From Sphingobacteriia bacterium 28-36-52 (GTDB taxonomy: Bacteria > Bacteroidota > Bacteroidia > Chitinophagales > Chitinophagaceae): 64,000 nt of DNA. The notes below the pieces were generated by a model. It did not search any database, had not been told where the DNA came from, and worked only from the letters and a program-made list of their open reading frames with translations. The position numbers were made by a program, and so were the translations under genes. Location of the stretch: the NCBI GenBank assembly GCA_002281575.1, contig NCGN01000005.1, forward strand, positions 84,837 through 148,836, written 5' to 3'. Each line of letters starts with the position of its first letter. Positions within the stretch are counted from its first letter, which is position 1. Shown here one piece after another: positions 55,395 to 64,000 of this stretch.

Positions 55395-56495
55395 ATGACC
55401 ATCCAAAATCAATATTTCCCACAGTCAAGACCTCACCCTGGTGAAACCTTGGAGGAGAAGCTAGAAGAAATGGAAATGGGTCCGAAAGAGTTTGCACTCC
55501 GAACTGGTAAACCTGAAAAGACAATCATTGCAATCCTTAAAGGAGAAAGCTCTATTACCCCTGATATGGCTGTACAGTTTGAGAATGTTACTAAAATCCC
55601 TGCAAATTTTTGGATGAATCATCAAAGGAGCTATGATGAATATATTGCAAGAGAGAAGCGTAAAACGGTGATTCAAGAGGCAATATCATGGGCTAGGCAA
55701 TTCCCTATGACAGATTTGATAAATAAAGGTTGGTTACCCAAAGTAAATTCAATAGAAGAAAAAACAATGGAGCTGCTAAATTTTTTTGGTTTTGCATCGC
55801 AAACAGCCTGGGAGCAATATTATTTTAATCAGCAGTTGAAAGTGGCATTTCGTATATCACTGGCTCAAACCAAAGAGCCATATGCAATTTCTGCATGGCT
55901 TAGAAAGGGAGAACTTCAAGCTGCTGATTTGGTAGCAAATGATTATTCTGAGAAAAAGTTTAAAGAAATTCTTCCTCAGATTAAGTCTATTATGGCATAT
56001 CATCCAAATAATTTTTTTAATCAGTTGCAAGACCTTTGTCTTAAGGCTGGTGTTAAAGTAGTTCATACACCATCAATTAATAAGGCACCTATAAATGGAT
56101 CTGCTCGTTGGATAAATGACACCCCATTAATTCAATTGACTGGGCGTTATAAGCGTAATGACATCTTTTGGTTTTCTTTTTTTCACGAGGTAGGACATAT
56201 TCTTTTACACGGTAAAAAGGATATATTCTTAGAAAATCTTGATTACTCAGACAAGGATTTTGAAAAAGAAGAAGAAGCGAATGAATTTGCAGCAAAATGG
56301 TTATTATCGGGGAATGAAGAAGCTGAAATTTTGGATGCAGCCCCATTATCTATTACCCAAATAAGAAATTTTGCTAGAAAATTTAATACTCATCCAGCTG
56401 TTATTGTTGGTAGGTTACAACATAAAAAGAGAATTCATTACTCAGTCGGAAATCAACTTTTTGAACCAGTTGAGCTTTATGTAAAAGAGAAGTAG
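55395..56495 (+). CDS. HigA-like antitoxin fused to ImmA/IrrE metallopeptidase domain
   Basis: 366 residues. A HigA/XRE helix-turn-helix is at ~10-80 (HPGETLEEKLEEMEMGPKEF, LKGESSITPDMAVQFE) and an ImmA/IrrE (COG2856) peptidase domain at ~190-330 with the zinc motif H264-E-V-G-H268. Usual HigA is ~100 residues, so this is the long antitoxin form. It should neutralise the toxin gene directly upstream and repress the pair. The metallopeptidase part might cleave a regulator; untested. A terminator follows. Confidence 0.87.
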   Translation: MTIQNQYFPQSRPHPGETLEEKLEEMEMGPKEFALRTGKPEKTIIAILKGESSITPDMAVQFENVTKIPANFWMNHQRSYDEYIAREKRKTVIQEAISWARQFPMTDLINKGWLPKVNSIEEKTMELLNFFGFASQTAWEQYYFNQQLKVAFRISLAQTKEPYAISAWLRKGELQAADLVANDYSEKKFKEILPQIKSIMAYHPNNFFNQLQDLCLKAGVKVVHTPSINKAPINGSARWINDTPLIQLTGRYKRNDIFWFSFFHEVGHILLHGKKDIFLENLDYSDKDFEKEEEANEFAAKWLLSGNEEAEILDAAPLSITQIRNFARKFNTHPAVIVGRLQHKKRIHYSVGNQLFEPVELYVKEK

Positions 56496-56511
56496 TTGTT
56501 TTATTCAAACA

Positions 56512-56538
56512 CCAAACTTCCGAGTTTGGCACGTTTTT
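56512..56538. terminator. Terminator between the convergent antitoxin genes
   Basis: A 7-bp stem, CCAAACT with AGTTTGG around TCCG (56512-56529), is followed by CACGTTTTT. It lies 16 bases past the long antitoxin stop. Confidence 0.6.
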
Positions 56539-56553
56539 ACTTCCGAGTTTGGC
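56516..56553. repeat. Direct repeat spanning the 3' end of the orphan antitoxin
   Basis: ACTTCCGAGTTTGGC occurs twice, at 56516-56530 and 56539-56553, 8 bases apart. The second copy codes for the last residues of the minus-strand antitoxin and the first forms the terminator hairpin, so the gene end was probably duplicated during a rearrangement. Confidence 0.6.
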
Positions 56554-56812
56554 GTTTTTTTTCTAGATCTAATTCATACAGCTTTTGAAGGTTTTGCCAA
56601 ATCATTGGTTCCATATTCAATCCCTTACTAATCAAAACAGCATGTTCGGCGGTTATGCCTCTTTTACCTTTGATGATTTCATTTAGTTGGGTTGGCTGAA
56701 TACCCAATTTAATAGCAAAATCTTTTTGGCTAATTTCTCTAGCTTCCAGTTCATCTAATAAAATCTCTCCAGGATGGATTGCTATGGCAGGAGTTATATC
56801 ACTCGTTTTCAT
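56537..56812 (-). CDS. HigA family addiction-module antitoxin without adjacent toxin
   Basis: 91 residues, a complete HigA: IHPGEILLDELEAREISQKDF followed by GIQPTQLNEIIKGKRGITAEHA, the HTH, and a tail (KLYELDLEKKRQTRK). The toxin would normally lie directly upstream on the same strand (just above 56812) but only a decayed fragment of another family is there on the opposite strand. It could cross-regulate or be a solitary antitoxin. It is convergent with the long HigA gene. Confidence 0.85.
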   Translation of the reverse strand: MKTSDITPAIAIHPGEILLDELEAREISQKDFAIKLGIQPTQLNEIIKGKRGITAEHAVLISKGLNMEPMIWQNLQKLYELDLEKKRQTRK

Positions 56813-56864
56813 TTATTGAAAGTATAAAAAAATGACAAAAAAGTTAATTAAATTATGCTGATGA

Positions 56865-56987
56865 GTAACACTTAAAAATAAACATATAACCTCTAAACCT
56901 CCCAAAAGAAAAATCGGCATTTTCGAAGGCAAAGGCAAAGTCAATTTTAAGGAAGACTTTTCAATGAATGAAGAAGATATGATTTAG
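56865..56987 (+). pseudogene. Remnant of an antitoxin C-terminus (DUF2281/VapB-like)
   Basis: An open stretch ends at the TAG 56985-56987 and codes for KPPKRKIGIFEGKGKVNF and EDFSMNEED before the stop; the PKRK..G...GK pattern plus acidic end resembles DUF2281 antitoxins. It lacks a start codon and an N-terminal half, and no toxin follows. I read it as a relic of a lost toxin-antitoxin pair. Confidence 0.4.
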
Positions 56988-57052
56988 CTCCTAGTCTTGG
57001 AACATTTACTTTTATTTTCCGTATCTTAATTTTATAAAATCTAATTCATTGT

Positions 57053-57574
57053 ATGAAAAAGTTATATATCTTTTTGTTTTCACTATTCTTTGCTCTCAAT
57101 GGAATTGCTCAAACACCCACATTAACCAAGGGCGAAACCATTTCTTACCTCGACAAAAAAATTAAGGAATCAATTGGTCATGCTTTAACCAATTCCAATG
57201 GCTATATTGGTAAAGTGGTAGATGCACAAGTAAAGGAATCAGCTAAAGGAATAAGTATTATGTATTATTTCGATTATAAAACTAAATACACTTATGATTT
57301 TAATCCTAGACTTATAACTGGTATTGCAGATTACCAACACGCTGCTGGAAGTCCCTTAAATGAACTCCAAATTAAACTTAGTGGGGCTATCTGTATTTTA
57401 TCAACTGTAAAGCCTGGAACAAATGGTTATAATGTAACTGATTCAAAAAGCGTTTCTTATGCTAATATGATTTATCTAAAAGCAGATAGTACCACTTTGA
57501 ATAAAATAATTAAAGCACTGGAGCATTTGCGTGACCTGCTCAAAGCCGAAGACGATCCTTTTGGAAAGCCTTAG
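57053..57574 (+). CDS. Secreted protein of unknown function
   Basis: 173 residues; signal peptide MKKLYIFLFSLFFALNGIAQ. No recognisable motif; the mature protein (~153 residues) is beta-rich with lysine-rich stretches (GETISYLDKKIKES, GISIMYYFDYKTKYTYDF) and ends in a helical acidic tail. It is followed after 15 bases by a large exported coiled-coil protein, and both probably belong to one unit with the CocE-like hydrolase. Confidence 0.7.
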   Translation: MKKLYIFLFSLFFALNGIAQTPTLTKGETISYLDKKIKESIGHALTNSNGYIGKVVDAQVKESAKGISIMYYFDYKTKYTYDFNPRLITGIADYQHAAGSPLNELQIKLSGAICILSTVKPGTNGYNVTDSKSVSYANMIYLKADSTTLNKIIKALEHLRDLLKAEDDPFGKP

Positions 57575-57589
57575 TTTTCATAATTTAAA

Positions 57590-59149
57590 ATGATTAATTA
57601 CATGCATTTGAATTCCTTGTTTTTTACTGGGCTCTTTGTATTCCTATTTGGAACAAGCCAATTGAGTGCACAAACAATTGGTGCAGGCGAAGTAAGTTCT
57701 ATAGAAGCCAAGGCTAAACAGATAGAGCAAAATAAAATTAGAATTGCGCAGTATAAACAACAGTTAATTTCTTTAGACAGTGCATATAAAGCAAAACTAC
57801 AAACCCTTAATATTGAATTACAGCTGCTCATGAAAGAGCGTGATGCCATCATAGACGACATGAAAAAAGGGGCTAAGTGCAGCCAGTGTGGTAAATATAA
57901 ATCTGAGTTTGAAAAAAAGGGTGAAGACTTTGTAAAGCATTTGGGTGATGTAAAAGGATATGCTATTCCCGCTACTACTCCGGAGCTAGAAGCTACTCGT
58001 CAAAAATACAATGAACGCATTGCTTTAAAGCGGGTACAAATTCAGAACTATCAAAAATTGGAGAACCCAGCTATTGCCAAGCAAAAGCAAATATCCGATA
58101 CGGAACTAGCTAACCAAAAACTGTGCACCGAAATTACTGCCCATAGTAAAAACTATGATAACAGGGTTTTTGAAGAAGCTAAAAATAAAAATAACCAATG
58201 GGCTCAAAACTTATTAACCTATGTTTCACCCCAATTAATTGCCGAAGATAAAGTGGCTATTTACAAAGATCACGCACAAAGGTTTCAAGATGAATACGAC
58301 TACAAAACAGATTCTATTAAGCAGGCAGTTAAAGAAAAAGTAGAAGAAGAAAAAAAGAACAAGTCTAGTCAGGTATTGGCAAACGATGTTGAAATAGTTA
58401 CCTTAAAAAGAGACCTTGAAAGTTATTTAAGTGGCATTAACCCTATGTTAAATACGCTTAAAACGGAAAAAATTAAAGTAGACTTGATGCTGAAGAAGCC
58501 TGGTATTAAAGACAGTGTTAAGCAAGTACTCCAAATTCAGTTAACCGATCTTACTAAAGAAATTGCTGTTATAGAAAAAGATATTTTAAATAACAAACAA
58601 ATCACCAAGAATAAAGTAACTACTTTAGAAAGTAAAAATGTACTGCTTAAAAAAATAATTTGGGACCTAACTGTTAATCTTCCCAAACTAGAAGAAGCAG
58701 AACTTAATACTATTAAACCTTACTATACCAAAAGCATTGCTGATGCTAAAGCTGGTGCCGATAAAAGTGCTGCCGATTTAATTACTACTAAAGCTACTTA
58801 CAAATCTAAAGCGGTAGAATTCGAGAATAGTCAACGTGCTTATGCGCTGGTTATGGATAAAGAAGTAAACCGTATGTTAACCGCTGCTCAATCTGTTTCC
58901 TGTTCTATTTACAATGAAGTAAGAGGAAAGTCTAATGCCAATTGGAGCGAAGCTTTCAACTGCGTACAAAATGTTGCAGCTTCTGCAAAAGCTTCTACCT
59001 ACAATGTTTTTAATTCATATTGTTCCAAAGAATTTTCTCAAGGCTCAGGTTTATCTGCTTATAAGAGTTTTATAAATAATCTTAGTCCCGAAGACAAAGC
59101 TGTTGTTAAAAAAATCAGTAACTTAAACTGGTTCGAATTGCTCAACTAA
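57590..59149 (+). CDS. Exported coiled-coil protein of unknown function
   Basis: 519 residues with a signal peptide (end LSAQ; start at M1 or M5). Much of the mature chain (~30-430) is long alpha-helical coiled coil rich in K/E/Q (KAKQIEQNKIRIAQYKQQL, EKVEEEKKNKSSQ). A CSQCGKYK motif at ~95 and four further cysteines at the C-terminus (~435-485) point to disulfides or metal binding. Ends with a conserved-looking AVVKKISNLNWFELLN. No family recognised; the likely location is the periplasm or the cell surface. Confidence 0.7.
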   Translation: MINYMHLNSLFFTGLFVFLFGTSQLSAQTIGAGEVSSIEAKAKQIEQNKIRIAQYKQQLISLDSAYKAKLQTLNIELQLLMKERDAIIDDMKKGAKCSQCGKYKSEFEKKGEDFVKHLGDVKGYAIPATTPELEATRQKYNERIALKRVQIQNYQKLENPAIAKQKQISDTELANQKLCTEITAHSKNYDNRVFEEAKNKNNQWAQNLLTYVSPQLIAEDKVAIYKDHAQRFQDEYDYKTDSIKQAVKEKVEEEKKNKSSQVLANDVEIVTLKRDLESYLSGINPMLNTLKTEKIKVDLMLKKPGIKDSVKQVLQIQLTDLTKEIAVIEKDILNNKQITKNKVTTLESKNVLLKKIIWDLTVNLPKLEEAELNTIKPYYTKSIADAKAGADKSAADLITTKATYKSKAVEFENSQRAYALVMDKEVNRMLTAAQSVSCSIYNEVRGKSNANWSEAFNCVQNVAASAKASTYNVFNSYCSKEFSQGSGLSAYKSFINNLSPEDKAVVKKISNLNWFELLN

Positions 59150-59158
59150 TTTTTTATT

Positions 59159-61045
59159 ATGAAAAAACTACTTCTCGCCATTGGCCTGTTCGCATGCACG
59201 GCTAGTGCAACCAATTTAAAAGCCCAAGACACGTTGGCTATTTATCGCAAACTCGATTCTATTGCGGTAATTGATCAAAAAGTAATGATGCCCATGCGCG
59301 ATGGTATTCGCCTGGCTACTGATATTTATCGGCCCAAGGGCAATGGTAAATATCCAGTAGTGTTTTCTCGTACCCCTTATAATTTTAATACTTGGATTGA
59401 CGGCAAAATGGTGAACGGTCCGTTGCAAGCGGCGTATGAAGCAGTGAGCAGAGGTTATGTGTATGTGGTTCAAAACGAGCGTGGTCGCTTTTTCTCTGAA
59501 GGCGAATGGGATATACTAGGTACGCCTATTACTGATGGTTATGATGCCTTAGAGTGGATGAGTAAACAATCTTGGAGCAATGGTAAAGTGGGTTTGATTG
59601 GATGTTCTTCTACTGCCGAATGGCAAATGGCCGTTGCTTCTCAGGGCCATCCTGCCCTAGCTGCAATGGTAGCACAAGGCTTTGGTGCTGGTGTGGGCCG
59701 TGTTGGTAAATTCATGGAGCAGGGCAACTGGTACCGTGGTGGTGCGCAACAAATGTTGTTCACTTCTTGGTTATATGGTACCCAGCACGATAAACTTGCT
59801 CCGAGATTACCGTTGGGTATTCAACAAAAAGATGTGCAGCGTTTGCAAAAATTTTATGATATGGGTCCTGAATATCCAAGAGTTGATTGGGCGCAAGGAT
59901 TAAGGCATTTACCTGTTCAAGACATCATTAAAAATGTGCAAGGGTCTGAAGGTGTTTATGAAAAAATGATTGTGCGTAAACCCAATGATCCTGCTTGGTT
60001 CAAGGGTGGTCTCTATCACGACAATATGCCTTTAGAAGTGCCTGCTTATTGGTTTGTTAGTTGGTACGATGTGTCTTCTGCGCCAAATATTGCTTTGTTT
60101 AATCATGCACGCAATGCTGCTAAATCTAAAATGGTGGCCGATAATCAATACCTCGTTATTGCGCCTGTGTTGCATTGCTCTTATAAGCGCGCAACCGAAA
60201 ATACCATCGTGGGTGAACGCAGTGTGGGTGATGCTCGCTTAAATTATGACGAGTTAACCTGGGGTTGGTTCGATATGTTGCTAAAGGGTCAACAAAATGA
60301 TTTTAAAACCACTCAACCTCGTGTGCGTTATTATACCATGGGTGCCAACAAATGGCAACAAGCCGAGAGTTTTCCTTTGCCGAATACGGAAATGAAATCC
60401 TTTTATTTAGCTAGTGCAGGCAAAGCCAATACCCGCAATGGGGATGGCGCTTTAACCATGATGCCTCCTGCAAAAGATATTCCAGATGCTTTTACGTATG
60501 ATCCTATGAATCCAGTGGGTTCTTATGGTGGTAATGTCTGCTGTACTGGAAACGCTGTGCAAGGCGGCAGTTTTGATCAATCCCAAATGGAACTCCGCAA
60601 CGATATCTTGGTATACACTTCTGAAGAATTAAAGGATGGGGTGGAAGTGACCGGGTTCATAGAATCTACCCTCTATGTTTCTTCTACTGGCCTTGATACC
60701 GATGTTACCATCAAATTGATTGATGTGCATCCTGATGGCAAAGCGTATAATTTAGATGAAACCATTCAGCGCTTGCGTTACAGAGAGGGCTACGATAAAG
60801 AAGTATTCATGGAAAAAGGGAAAGTGTACAAAGTAGATTTAACGCCAATGGTTACCAGTAACTATTTTGCGCCTGGTCATAAAATTCGCATTGAAGTATC
60901 TAGTAGCAATTTCCCTAGATTCGATCGCAACTTAAATACTGGTGGTAATAATTATGATGAGTCTAAGGGTGTTGTAGTAGAGAATAAAATTCACCACTCT
61001 AAGCAGTTCCCTTCTGTAATTAAATTACCAATCATTAAAAAGTAA
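59159..61045 (+). CDS. Secreted CocE/NonD family (X-Pro dipeptidyl-peptidase-like) hydrolase
   Basis: 628 residues, signal peptide (end LKAQ). Alpha/beta-hydrolase with [17 protein letters not shown] at the start of the S15 domain and nucleophile S150 in [11 protein letters not shown] (usual form GxSYxG, so this is a variant). Possible aspartate in SWYDVSS and histidine in APVLHCSY. The C-terminal jelly roll (~430-625) is typical: [22 protein letters not shown]. Substrate may be an acyl ester or prolyl dipeptide. The next gene is on the opposite strand. Confidence 0.88.
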   Translation: MKKLLLAIGLFACTASATNLKAQDTLAIYRKLDSIAVIDQKVMMPMRDGIRLATDIYRPKGNGKYPVVFSRTPYNFNTWIDGKMVNGPLQAAYEAVSRGYVYVVQNERGRFFSEGEWDILGTPITDGYDALEWMSKQSWSNGKVGLIGCSSTAEWQMAVASQGHPALAAMVAQGFGAGVGRVGKFMEQGNWYRGGAQQMLFTSWLYGTQHDKLAPRLPLGIQQKDVQRLQKFYDMGPEYPRVDWAQGLRHLPVQDIIKNVQGSEGVYEKMIVRKPNDPAWFKGGLYHDNMPLEVPAYWFVSWYDVSSAPNIALFNHARNAAKSKMVADNQYLVIAPVLHCSYKRATENTIVGERSVGDARLNYDELTWGWFDMLLKGQQNDFKTTQPRVRYYTMGANKWQQAESFPLPNTEMKSFYLASAGKANTRNGDGALTMMPPAKDIPDAFTYDPMNPVGSYGGNVCCTGNAVQGGSFDQSQMELRNDILVYTSEELKDGVEVTGFIESTLYVSSTGLDTDVTIKLIDVHPDGKAYNLDETIQRLRYREGYDKEVFMEKGKVYKVDLTPMVTSNYFAPGHKIRIEVSSSNFPRFDRNLNTGGNNYDESKGVVVENKIHHSKQFPSVIKLPIIKK

Positions 61046-61061
61046 ATGATTAAAAATTAAA

Positions 61062-61571
61062 TTATTTTAATGCAGACGCGGGTAAGCTAAAGCCCATGCT
61101 CTCTGCACACCAAAATACATTTACGATATAAAAACGGTCCTGGTCCTTAAACAGTTGTATGCTATTAATACCTCTGTTGGTGCTTGGACCGTTTTCTGTT
61201 TCTCTGGTTTCGTAAGTGCTGAATGCATGGTATACCGTACCAAAGGAAACAGTCTCTCTCTTTAATTCTTTTTCGAAGAATCCTGTTTTGATGCGGGTAC
61301 TGAACATCGTGATGTATTCATCTGGTGTCATTGTTCTATACTGATACCCACCGTCTGGATTTTTTCCTGTTGGTATTAACTTGGCATCTTTTCCAAACAA
61401 GTATTTAAATCTTTCCCAATCACGTGCTTCGCCCGGTGCTCCACAAATCACATTATACAATGCGGCGATGATATTGTCTACACTGCTAACGTCTTTGGCA
61501 TATTTTGCGTTTGTTTGTGCAATTGCATTACTGCCTATTAATAAAGCTGCGATGAATAAGAATTGTTTCAT
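61062..61571 (-). CDS. Secreted NTF2/SnoaL-like protein
   Basis: 169 residues with a signal peptide (end AIAQ). The mature part has the NTF2-like layout: helices in VDNIIAALYNVICGAPGEARDWERF, then DAKLIPTG, and strands VYHAFSTYETR and GINSIQLFKDQDRFYIVNVFW. Such domains bind small ligands or act as scaffold; no catalytic residues can be named. It converges on the CocE-like gene, 16 bases apart. Confidence 0.8.
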   Translation of the reverse strand: MKQFLFIAALLIGSNAIAQTNAKYAKDVSSVDNIIAALYNVICGAPGEARDWERFKYLFGKDAKLIPTGKNPDGGYQYRTMTPDEYITMFSTRIKTGFFEKELKRETVSFGTVYHAFSTYETRETENGPSTNRGINSIQLFKDQDRFYIVNVFWCAESMGFSLPASALK

Positions 61572-61599
61572 GGTCTTAAAATTTACATTGAATATATAA

Positions 61600-61627
61600 A
61601 AATCCCCTCATTAAAAATGAAGGGATT
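61600..61627 (-). terminator. Terminator of the DUF6814-MFS transcript
   Basis: An inverted repeat AATCCCCTCATT / AATGAAGGGATT with one mismatch and a 3-base loop (61601-61627). On the minus strand it is followed by TTTTTATA, just after the small membrane protein stop. Confidence 0.7.
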
Positions 61628-61660
61628 GTTGTTGAATCGGGGGGGTATAATTATTTGGGC

Positions 61661-61915
61661 TTACTCTTTAAAATGTGCATGTTCCGGATTATCGTCTATT
61701 AAATCGTATTCTCCTTGTAATGCGTATTTTCCAAAAACCAATAATCCGCCCACTACAATTGGCAATAAAATAAAACAGATAATAATACCAAATACTAAAT
61801 CGTCTTGTTTACCACTGATGAGTTTCGGTATTCCTAAAATGGTTAAACCATAATAAGTTACAGCCAATCCCAATGCCAGCCAAACGATGCCGAGTACTTT
61901 CTTAATAATATTCAT
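61661..61915 (-). CDS. DUF6814-type small membrane protein
   Basis: 84 residues with two transmembrane helices (VLGIVWLALGLAVTYYGLTIL and LVFGIIICFILLPIVVGGLLVFG) and a short acidic histidine-containing tail (YDLIDDNPEHAHFKE). It sits 22 bases downstream of the MFS transporter; small proteins of this family accompany MHS-type carriers in Bacteroidota and may be subunits. Confidence 0.75.
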   Translation of the reverse strand: MNIIKKVLGIVWLALGLAVTYYGLTILGIPKLISGKQDDLVFGIIICFILLPIVVGGLLVFGKYALQGEYDLIDDNPEHAHFKE

Positions 61916-61937
61916 AACAGTATTTTTTTAAATTGGT

Positions 61938-63413
61938 TTAATCGTTGATTTCTTTGTCTTTTCCGTTAATGTATATCACACCTATCACCAAACATACAGC
62001 GGCTACGCCTATTGGATACCATAATCCTTCTAAGTACCAATCCGCTTTACCAGAGGTCTTGGCATTGGTTGCGAGGTAAGTAGCAACAGCTGGTAACAAT
62101 CCCCCAAATACCCCATTACCAATATGGTATGGTAAGCTCATGGATGTATACCTGATTTTGGTTGGGAACATTTCTACTAAGAATGCTGCGATTGGTCCAT
62201 ACACCATGGTTACAAACAATACTTGTGTAAAGACCAGCCAGATGAGTTTTTGCTTGTCTTTGCTATTAATGTTGATTATAGTGGTACTGGTGATGGCGCC
62301 TGTTTCCGAGTTGGTTTTTTGTATTTCTTTCACAATAGTGCTATCTGAATAAACACGGGTGATGGTGTTTACATTATTGAGCATATTATTGGCTTTGCTG
62401 ATTTCTTTTTTATTGGCCACATTGGTGGTCTGGTACATATTTTCGTAAATAGGTCTGTACGAAACAATGGCAATAAGCATACCTGCCATCATGATCCATT
62501 TACGCCCAATTTTATCGCTTAACCATCCAAATACCAAAAAGAATGGGGTGCCTAACATTAATGCAATAAACATTAAACTGTCTACTTGCTCTTTGTTTAC
62601 GCCCATGGTTTTTTCTATAAAACTCATGGCATAAAATTGTCCAGTGTACCAGATAACTCCTTGGCCCATTACGGCTCCAAACAATGCCAACAATACAAAT
62701 TTGAAATTGAGTTTTTTGCCAAAGCTTTCTTTTAATGGATTGGTAGATGTTTTGCCCGCTGCTTTTGCCTTTGCAAACACCGGCGACTCTTCCATATTTT
62801 TTCTAATCAAATAAGAAACCAGTACCATTAAAATAGATACCCAAAACGGTACTCTCCATCCCCATGTATCAAAATCTTCTGCCGATAATGCAGCACGGGT
62901 TCCCATAATTACCAACAATGAAACAAATAATCCTACTGTTGCAGTAGTTTGTATCCATGCGGTCATGAATCCTCTTTTTCCTTCGGGTGAATGCTCGGCT
63001 ACATAAGTTGCTGCGCCTCCATACTCTCCGCCCAAAGCCAAGCCCTGTAAGAGTCTTAGTAATAAAATTAATACTGGTGCCATGAAGCCAATCGTTTCAT
63101 ACGATGGAATACATCCAATTAAAAAAGTAGCACCTCCCATTAACAAAAGGGTTACCATGAATGTGTATTTTCGTCCAATTAAGTCGCCCAGTCTTCCAAA
63201 AAACAATGCCCCAAATGGTCTTACCACAAAGCCTGCGGCAAATGTGGCCAATGTACTTAAGAATGCTGCAGTAGGATTGTCTTGCGGAAAAAATTTAGTC
63301 GATATTACAGTGGCCAAACTTCCGAATATATAGAAGTCGTACCATTCAATCATGGTACCAACGGAAGATGCGCCGATAACACTGGTAATGGAAGTTCCTT
63401 TTGTTTTACTCAT
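61938..63413 (-). CDS. MFS transporter of the metabolite:H+ symporter (MHS) type
   Basis: 491 residues, 12 transmembrane segments. MHS features: SSVGTMIEWYDFYIFGSLA at the start, RPFGALFFGRLGDLIGRKYTF in the first cytoplasmic loop and the basic loop in SDKIGRKW. Between TM8 and TM9 there is an unusual hydrophilic insert of ~65 residues (VYSDSTIVKEIQKTNSETGA). ShiA/ProP-type carriers import organic acids or osmolytes with protons; substrate not determined. Divergent from acetyl-CoA synthetase 79 bases away. Confidence 0.9.
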   Translation of the reverse strand: MSKTKGTSITSVIGASSVGTMIEWYDFYIFGSLATVISTKFFPQDNPTAAFLSTLATFAAGFVVRPFGALFFGRLGDLIGRKYTFMVTLLLMGGATFLIGCIPSYETIGFMAPVLILLLRLLQGLALGGEYGGAATYVAEHSPEGKRGFMTAWIQTTATVGLFVSLLVIMGTRAALSAEDFDTWGWRVPFWVSILMVLVSYLIRKNMEESPVFAKAKAAGKTSTNPLKESFGKKLNFKFVLLALFGAVMGQGVIWYTGQFYAMSFIEKTMGVNKEQVDSLMFIALMLGTPFFLVFGWLSDKIGRKWIMMAGMLIAIVSYRPIYENMYQTTNVANKKEISKANNMLNNVNTITRVYSDSTIVKEIQKTNSETGAITSTTIININSKDKQKLIWLVFTQVLFVTMVYGPIAAFLVEMFPTKIRYTSMSLPYHIGNGVFGGLLPAVATYLATNAKTSGKADWYLEGLWYPIGVAAVCLVIGVIYINGKDKEIND

Positions 63414-63492
63414 TCATAAATATATTGTTTTAACAAGAAATCTTCAACAACTCTCTACAAGATGGTTTAAATTACGAGGGTAAAATGATGTT

Positions 63493-64000
63493 ATGAGCTA
63501 TCCTTATCAAATCAATTCCTTTGAAGAGTACCAACAAGTGTACAAAGAGAGTGTAGAGAACCCCGAAGCTTTCTGGGCTTCTGTTGCCGAAAACTTTGTT
63601 TGGAAAAAAAAGTGGGATAAAGTACTCGACTGGAATTTTACTGAACCTAAGAACGAATGGTTTAAAGGTGGTAAACTCAATATCACCGAAAACTGCTTAG
63701 ACCGTCACTTAGCTGAACGTGGCAATACACCTGCCATTATTTGGGAGTCGAATGATCCCAGCGAAAAACAACGCATTCTTACTTATAATATTTTACATAA
63801 ACGTGTTTGCCAATTTGCACAAGTGCTTATTAACAATGGTGTTCAAAAGGGTGATCGTGTTTGTGTATACATGGGTATGATTCCTGAATTGGCCATTGCC
63901 ATTTTAGCCTGTGCTAGAATTGGCGCAATACACTCTGTAATTTTTGGGGGCTTTAGTGCACAAAGTATTGCCGATCGTTTATATGATGCGCAAAGTGAAT
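63493..64000 (+). CDS. acs: Acetyl-CoA synthetase (N-terminal part)
   Basis: The first ~169 residues; the gene runs off the window. After the MSYPYQINSFEEYQQVYKES start it shows the acetyl-CoA synthetase N-terminal pattern: FWASVAENFVWKKKWDKVLDW, NITENCLDRHL and the block GVQKGDRVCVYMGMIPELAI followed by LACARIGAIHSVIFGGFSA. It should activate acetate to acetyl-CoA with ATP. The divergent MFS carrier may supply an organic acid (inference). Confidence 0.93.
   Translation, partial: MSYPYQINSFEEYQQVYKESVENPEAFWASVAENFVWKKKWDKVLDWNFTEPKNEWFKGGKLNITENCLDRHLAERGNTPAIIWESNDPSEKQRILTYNILHKRVCQFAQVLINNGVQKGDRVCVYMGMIPELAIAILACARIGAIHSVIFGGFSAQSIADRLYDAQSE

Overview
The window is from a low-GC member of the Bacteroidota, most likely the Chitinophagaceae/Chitinophagales (the rank below phylum is inference from overall gene content). 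Phylum-level evidence: a PorP/SprF-type type IX secretion protein beside a giant protease with a gliding-motility C-terminal sorting domain, a SusC/SusD locus with a membrane-bound propeller regulator, serine palmitoyltransferase, DUF6526, and TAnnTTTG-like promoter boxes. Nearly all of the window codes; no rRNA, tRNA, insertion sequence, phage or CRISPR array was seen.

Layout. 1-3.5 kb (minus): PorP/SprF fragment and M43 metalloprotease. 3.6-10.7 kb: a zinc-less SIR2 protein, a secreted S9 peptidase, a secreted FAD oxidoreductase, then convergent M1 peptidase and DUF1080 genes. 10.9-17.7 kb (plus): bactofilin with terminator, then an overlapping phosphoesterase - glycosyltransferase - GH1 unit, an amidohydrolase and a DASS/SLC13 carrier. 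18-21.3 kb: aminotransferase (serine palmitoyltransferase) - GNAT-like acyltransferase - extended SDR, a set that reads as a dihydroceramide pathway. 21.4-24.1 kb: small membrane protein, beta-carbonic anhydrase and SulP transporter (bicarbonate uptake). 24.1-26.2 kb (minus): enolase-superfamily dipeptide epimerase with DUF1611 protein. 26.3-28.8 kb: small Cys-containing protein and an OprC-like copper TonB receptor carrying CxxxM and HxM motifs. 28.9-30.6 kb: GT2 and HAD phosphatase. 30.7-36 kb: a 4-hydroxyproline degradation operon (DHDPS-family deaminase, semialdehyde dehydrogenase, epimerase) plus a DUF885 peptidase.

36.5-49.1 kb is a polysaccharide utilisation locus for a beta-1,3-glucan such as laminarin: divergent propeller/HTH regulator, SusC, SusD, two surface lipoproteins (one with duplicated binding modules) and two GH16 enzymes. 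49-57 kb is the accessory part: a Fic protein with an AbiEi-like N-terminus and a degenerate Fic motif, RmuC, an overlapping MazG / (PD-(D/E)XK nuclease + helicase) pair that looks like a defence cassette, a HigB-HigA pair with an ImmA/IrrE-type antitoxin, an orphan HigA and decayed gene fragments. 57-64 kb returns to chromosomal genes: two unknown secreted proteins, a CocE-type hydrolase, an NTF2-like protein, a DUF6814/MFS transporter pair and the start of acetyl-CoA synthetase.

Most promising leads: the MazG-nuclease-helicase pair, the AbiEi-Fic fusion with altered catalytic residues, the copper receptor identified from its ligand motif, the three-gene ceramide cluster, and the hydroxyproline operon lacking its oxidation step. 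All family calls come from reading motifs; no database search was run.
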